NCBI GenBank assembly: GCA_013360745.1
Contig: JABWBA010000020.1
Span: 1 to 46,097, forward strand
DNA length: 46,097 nt
Reading direction: 5' to 3'
Origin: Chthonomonadales bacterium
GTDB taxonomy: Bacteria > Armatimonadota > Chthonomonadetes > Chthonomonadales > CAJBBX01
Position numbers and translations under genes: made by a program. Below the pieces are notes generated by a model that was not told where the DNA came from, made no database searches, and worked only from the letters and a program-made list of their open reading frames with translations. The stretch's first letter is position 1; each line of letters starts with the position of its first letter. Positions 42,776 to 46,097 of this stretch are shown here, piece after piece.

Positions 42776-44549
42776 TCCGCCTGCGTCTATCCGGGTCAGG
42801 CCGCGAGGACCGGTATCGTTGGTCCTGGGCCCGTGGCGCCCGGCAGCCGATAGAGTTCACCGGCTCACTATTCCCCGGTATGCTCCCCCACCCAGTACCA
42901 GACTCGAAGCTCCAGGCCTCATCACGCCTAATGCGGTCTGCACGCCTGTTGCGTCTACGATAGCCGGGCCGGCTATTGTAGAGCGGCTCCAACCTCCTCA
43001 GGCTCGATCAGCGAAACCAGAAGGCAACGAGAACGGAGAGTCCGATCCGGGTTCCGAATGGCTACCGTCCGACACCGGATCGGACGTGGACGGCCCAGGT
43101 TATCTCGCGGAACTCCTGTGGGCCATCCTGCAGCCGCCGATCGGTCTGGTGTTCGCATCCGACGGGGTACTGGAGTGGCCGGCGCCAATACGACCCTTTC
43201 AGATGAGCGGGGTTCAGGTTCTACTGGACCGAGCGGAGGTCCTCCTCGCCGACGAGATGGGCCTCGGGAAGACAGTGCAAACGATCGCCGCCCTGCGCGT
43301 CCTTGCCTTTCGAGGACTCATAGAGGCCTCCCTGGTTGTCTGTCCCGCGAGTCTGATCATCCAATGGCATCGGGAACTGGGGCGGTGGGCGCCAGAGCTG
43401 GTAACCCGCGCCGTTCGTGGTCGGGCGGAGGACCGAGCTATGCAATGGCGCCTGCACGCGCATGTGTACATAGTGTCGTACGAGACGTTGCGGGGTGATG
43501 TGCTGGACGTTCGGGACAGCCCAGCGCTGCGGCGGCGTTGGGATGTGGTCGTCCTTGACGAGGCGTCGCGAATCAAGAACCGTGACACGGACGTATCGCG
43601 TGCGTGTCGGCGCTTGCCGAGATCGCGCCGATGGGCGCTCACGGGTACGCCGCTCGAGAATCGTCCGGAGGACGTTGCATCCATTCTAGAGTTCCTGTTT
43701 GGGGATCCGGAGCAACGGCATCGCGTCGATCCGGATCCGCTATCCCTGCGAGGTGACCTCAGTCGGGTTCAGCTCCGACGCAAGAAGGCCGATGTGCTGC
43801 CCGAGTTACCGCCCAAAGATATCCATGATATCGTGCTGGAGTTGCCTGAGGCGCAGCGACGAGCCTATGATGAGGCCGAGCAACGGGGCATTCTACGCCT
43901 AAGGGAGTTTACGGCCCCGGTTACGATCGTGCATGTCCTTGAGCTCATCGCGCGGCTCAAGCAGCTATGCAACCATGAACCCGTGTCTTCTGAGAGCGGC
44001 AAACTCAATGATCTGGAGAACCGGCTTGCCGAGATCGTCGATAACGGCGAGCGTGCGCTGATATTCAGCCAGTACACCGACCGATCTTACGGTGCACGAT
44101 GGCTGGCTGCTTCGCTCAGCCGGTTCAACCCGGTCCTGTACACCGGGGACATGTCGGGTGATGAACGACAGCGACAGGTCGACGCGTTCATGGGGAATCG
44201 CGACCGCAAGGTTATGGTTCTATCATTGCGCGCAGGCGGCATGGGGCTGAACCTCCAATCGGCGTCGTATGTCTTCCACTTCGACCGATGGTGGAATCCG
44301 GCGATCGAGAGCCAGGCCGAGGATCGCGCTCACCGCATGGGCCGCACAACTCCGGTAACCGTCTACCGCTACATATGCGCCAACACGATTGAGGAACGGA
44401 TCGACGCCAGGCTCCGGGAAAAGCGAGCGCTGTTTTCCGAAGTGGTTGATGGGGTCTCGCTGGATGTTGGGCAGATGTTGAGTGAAGAGGAACTGTTCGG
44501 GCTGTTCGGGCTCCAGCCGCCCGGCGCGGCGGGGCAGCGACGCACGTAA
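42759..44549 (+). CDS. SNF2-type (SF2) DNA helicase/translocase
   Basis: This 596-aa protein has ATG 42759 chosen for length and overlap; an open frame from 42651 exists but lies inside the previous gene. The N-terminal 115 residues are Pro/Arg-rich and likely disordered. Motif I is LLADEMGLGKT (162-172), motif II DEAS (267-270, instead of the commoner DEAH), motif III LTGTP (294-298) and motif VI QAEDRAHRMGR (519-529), so both SNF2 halves are complete and active. In defence loci such enzymes act as DNA translocases or remodellers. It ends 27 nt before the next gene. Confidence 0.9.
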   Translation: MPIPHSPPASIRVRPRGPVSLVLGPWRPAADRVHRLTIPRYAPPPSTRLEAPGLITPNAVCTPVASTIAGPAIVERLQPPQARSAKPEGNENGESDPGSEWLPSDTGSDVDGPGYLAELLWAILQPPIGLVFASDGVLEWPAPIRPFQMSGVQVLLDRAEVLLADEMGLGKTVQTIAALRVLAFRGLIEASLVVCPASLIIQWHRELGRWAPELVTRAVRGRAEDRAMQWRLHAHVYIVSYETLRGDVLDVRDSPALRRRWDVVVLDEASRIKNRDTDVSRACRRLPRSRRWALTGTPLENRPEDVASILEFLFGDPEQRHRVDPDPLSLRGDLSRVQLRRKKADVLPELPPKDIHDIVLELPEAQRRAYDEAEQRGILRLREFTAPVTIVHVLELIARLKQLCNHEPVSSESGKLNDLENRLAEIVDNGERALIFSQYTDRSYGARWLAASLSRFNPVLYTGDMSGDERQRQVDAFMGNRDRKVMVLSLRAGGMGLNLQSASYVFHFDRWWNPAIESQAEDRAHRMGRTTPVTVYRYICANTIEERIDARLREKRALFSEVVDGVSLDVGQMLSEEELFGLFGLQPPGAAGQRRT

Positions 44550-44576
44550 GGGCCGAACCGGGGGTACTCTTGGGGT

Positions 44577-45569
44577 ATGAAGGCCGAGGCTGTGGTGGCG
44601 GTGGAGCCGTGGCGGGTGGAGTACCGCCCGGTCGAGGTTCCGGAACCGGGGGATGACGATGTCGTCGTGCGGTTGACCCATTCGTGGATCAGCAACGGGA
44701 CGGAAGGGTCGTTCATCCGGGGCGAGCGGATTGCGGGCGATACGCCCCGGGCGGATTCGGATCCGATGCCGTTTCCGCACGTGCCGGGCTATCAGAAATC
44801 GGGGATCGTCGAACGGGTCGGCGCTGCGGTCGGCCACGTTCGGCCGGGCGATCGAGTCTTCGCCTCGGTCTCCCGGGTCGATGGGATGTTCTACGATCAC
44901 GGCGGACACATCAACCCGGCGATCACCCATGGCAGTCAGGTCTGGAAGCTGCCCGACGGGCTCGATTCGCTGGCCGCGTCGGGTCTGGTCCTCACGCAGG
45001 TCGGGCTCAACACGGGCTCCCGACCGACGGCAGGGCCGGGCGATTGCGCGGTGGTGATCGGCGATGGGCTGGTCGGACACTGGACGGCGCAGACGCTGCA
45101 GGATCGGGGCGCAAGGGTCCTGATGCTGGGTCGACACGCCGATCGGCTTGCGCGGCTGGCGGTTCGGGATGGCGATGCGACGCTCATCGAGAGCGATGGG
45201 TGGTTCGATGCGATCGTCGCCTGGGCGTCGGAGGGCGTGCAGGTCGTGGCCGATACGGTGGGGTCGATCGAAACGATCGAAGCGTTGCTGACCGCGATGC
45301 GGCATAACGGGCATATCGCCTCGGCGGGGTTCTATGGACCGCGCGGCCGAATCGACATTCAGCAGCTTCGCGCCAGGGAGATCACGCTCCACGCCCCCGC
45401 CGGATGGTCGGCGAACCGAATGGAGACGACGCTCCGGATGCTGGCCGAGGGCCGCCTGACGACCCTGCCCCTGATCACGCATCGGTTTGCCGCCGCCCGT
45501 GCGGCTGAGGCCTATGGCATGATCCTCCACCGGCGACCGGGTGTCCTCGGGGTCGCGCTCGATTGGTGA
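44577..45569 (+). CDS. Non-zinc medium-chain dehydrogenase (BchC-like)
   Basis: This 330-aa MDR-fold oxidoreductase has the opening GroES-like segment with SWISNGTEG where zinc enzymes have a Cys ligand, and PGYQKSG where they have GHE. The four structural Cys are also absent. The Rossmann part has VVIGDGLVGHWTAQTL near 160. The S-x-GTE and PGY segments resemble the BchC-type branch of sugar or chlorin dehydrogenases. The substrate is unknown. It is followed by a zinc-type relative and could act with it. Confidence 0.82.
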   Translation: MKAEAVVAVEPWRVEYRPVEVPEPGDDDVVVRLTHSWISNGTEGSFIRGERIAGDTPRADSDPMPFPHVPGYQKSGIVERVGAAVGHVRPGDRVFASVSRVDGMFYDHGGHINPAITHGSQVWKLPDGLDSLAASGLVLTQVGLNTGSRPTAGPGDCAVVIGDGLVGHWTAQTLQDRGARVLMLGRHADRLARLAVRDGDATLIESDGWFDAIVAWASEGVQVVADTVGSIETIEALLTAMRHNGHIASAGFYGPRGRIDIQQLRAREITLHAPAGWSANRMETTLRMLAEGRLTTLPLITHRFAAARAAEAYGMILHRRPGVLGVALDW

Positions 45570-45594
45570 TCGACGGAGGAAGGGGATAGGCTCC

Positions 45595-46097
45595 ATGCGG
45601 ATCCTGCAGATCGGCCGGCATCCGGCGATGGAAATGCTCGATGCGCCGACGCCCAAACCGGGACCGGGCCAGGCGCGGCTCCGAGTCCTCGGGGTGGCTG
45701 CCTGCCCCCAATGGGACCTGCACCTGCGGCACGATGAGCCGATGTTCGTCGGCCACCGGTTCTTCTATCCCTACACACCGGGCCAGCCGGGGCACGAGGC
45801 GACGGGCATCGTGGAGGAGATCGGCGACGGGGTTATGGGATTGGCTGCGGGCGATCGGGTCAGCGTATGGCGCGATCCGGGCCATGACGTCTGGGGCTGC
45901 TATGCCGAGCAGGTGGTGGTCGATGCAGCCAACGTGATCGCCGTTCCGGCCGAGTTGCCTCCTGCGGCGACGGCGTCGGTGGAGCTGGCGATGTGCGTCG
46001 GGGCGACGGCGCTCCTCCTGCGGGATCGAGGCGGCCTCAGCGGCGCACGGGTGGGCGTGAACGGCCTCGGGCCTGCAGGCCTGGTGGCGGCGCAGAT
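45595..46097 (+). CDS. Zinc-dependent medium-chain dehydrogenase (partial)
   Basis: The right edge cuts this gene after about 167 codons. ATG 45595 has GGAGGAAGGGG about 15 nt upstream. The catalytic Cys is in place (AACPQWDLHL) and the GHE motif reads QPGHEATGI, as in zinc alcohol dehydrogenases. The Rossmann fold starts with VGVNGLGPAGLVAAQ. It begins 25 nt after the preceding MDR gene, so the two are probably co-transcribed. Confidence 0.85.
   Translation, partial: MRILQIGRHPAMEMLDAPTPKPGPGQARLRVLGVAACPQWDLHLRHDEPMFVGHRFFYPYTPGQPGHEATGIVEEIGDGVMGLAAGDRVSVWRDPGHDVWGCYAEQVVVDAANVIAVPAELPPAATASVELAMCVGATALLLRDRGGLSGARVGVNGLGPAGLVAAQ

Noticed and set aside
39051-44549. BREX system
   Set aside because: No PglX methyltransferase, PglZ, BrxA/B or large BrxC protein is present; only the BrxD-like ATPase and a helicase are shared features.
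44223-45656. Minus-strand open frame of 477 codons opposite the helicase end and the MDR gene
   Set aside because: Its translation is rich in Arg, Pro and Asp with no recognisable domain, and the plus-strand genes here have diagnostic motifs.

Overview
The window is GC-rich, densely packed bacterial DNA. It appears to come from a Gram-negative-type (diderm) bacterium with a strong carbohydrate-catabolic lifestyle. The best pointer to phylum is the prepilin-like protein at 25960-26784: it has an N-terminal methylation motif followed by an FPVFAQAR-type segment and a C-terminal H-X9-DG motif. Together with Gfo/Idh/MocA oxidoreductases, UroD-family proteins, a secreted beta-helix protein and UPF0182, this fits Armatimonadota (Planctomycetota is the main alternative). 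This placement is inferred from memory of these families; no 16S or marker gene is present. LptD, LptF, LptC-like and LptA-like proteins show an outer membrane with LPS-type export.

Layout. 1-1165 (-): a zinc-ribbon, proline-rich protein that runs off the left edge. 1434-5478 (+): parts of two sugar ABC transporters, an RbsC-type permease with its binding lipoprotein and then a MalF/MalG-type permease pair, with no ATPase present. 14510 down to 5468 (-): one very tight array, larE-larB-small membrane protein-oxidoreductase-lptF-lptD-M16 peptidase-M16 homologue. 14668-16895 (+): two UroD-family proteins. 17005-22754 (+): a lipoprotein, lptC-like, lptA-like, VKOR, DsbA, SDR and aminopeptidase P. 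25606-22763 (-): UPF0182. 28236-25960 (-): a LacI regulator, a small lipoprotein and the prepilin-like protein, behind a clear sigma70-type promoter and operator. 28483-38716: a secreted beta-helix protein, a KimA-like transporter, a PfkB sugar kinase, an oxidoreductase, a GH4 glycosidase (-), an adenosine deaminase-like protein and 6-phosphogluconate dehydrogenase.

38717-44549 is the most unusual part. A 334-bp non-coding stretch carries a 14-bp tandem repeat and two palindromic 'GTAGGGGC' elements, ending in a near-consensus promoter (TTGACA, 17 bp, TATACT). That promoter reads into five co-directional genes: an unknown 277-aa protein, a P-loop-less ATPase-like protein, a BrxD/DUF2791-like ATPase with intact Walker motifs, an unknown 171-aa protein and a SNF2-type helicase. 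Gene content and compactness suggest a mobile genome-defence or DNA-surveillance module that I cannot match to a named system. It is followed by two medium-chain dehydrogenases (44577 to the right edge).

How the genes work together. Two chromosomal sites supply envelope biogenesis (LptF/LptD with an M16 pair; LptC/LptA next to the VKOR-DsbA disulfide pair). The rest is mostly uptake and breakdown of plant-type sugars, with local LacI control. No tRNA, rRNA, CRISPR array or transposase gene was seen.
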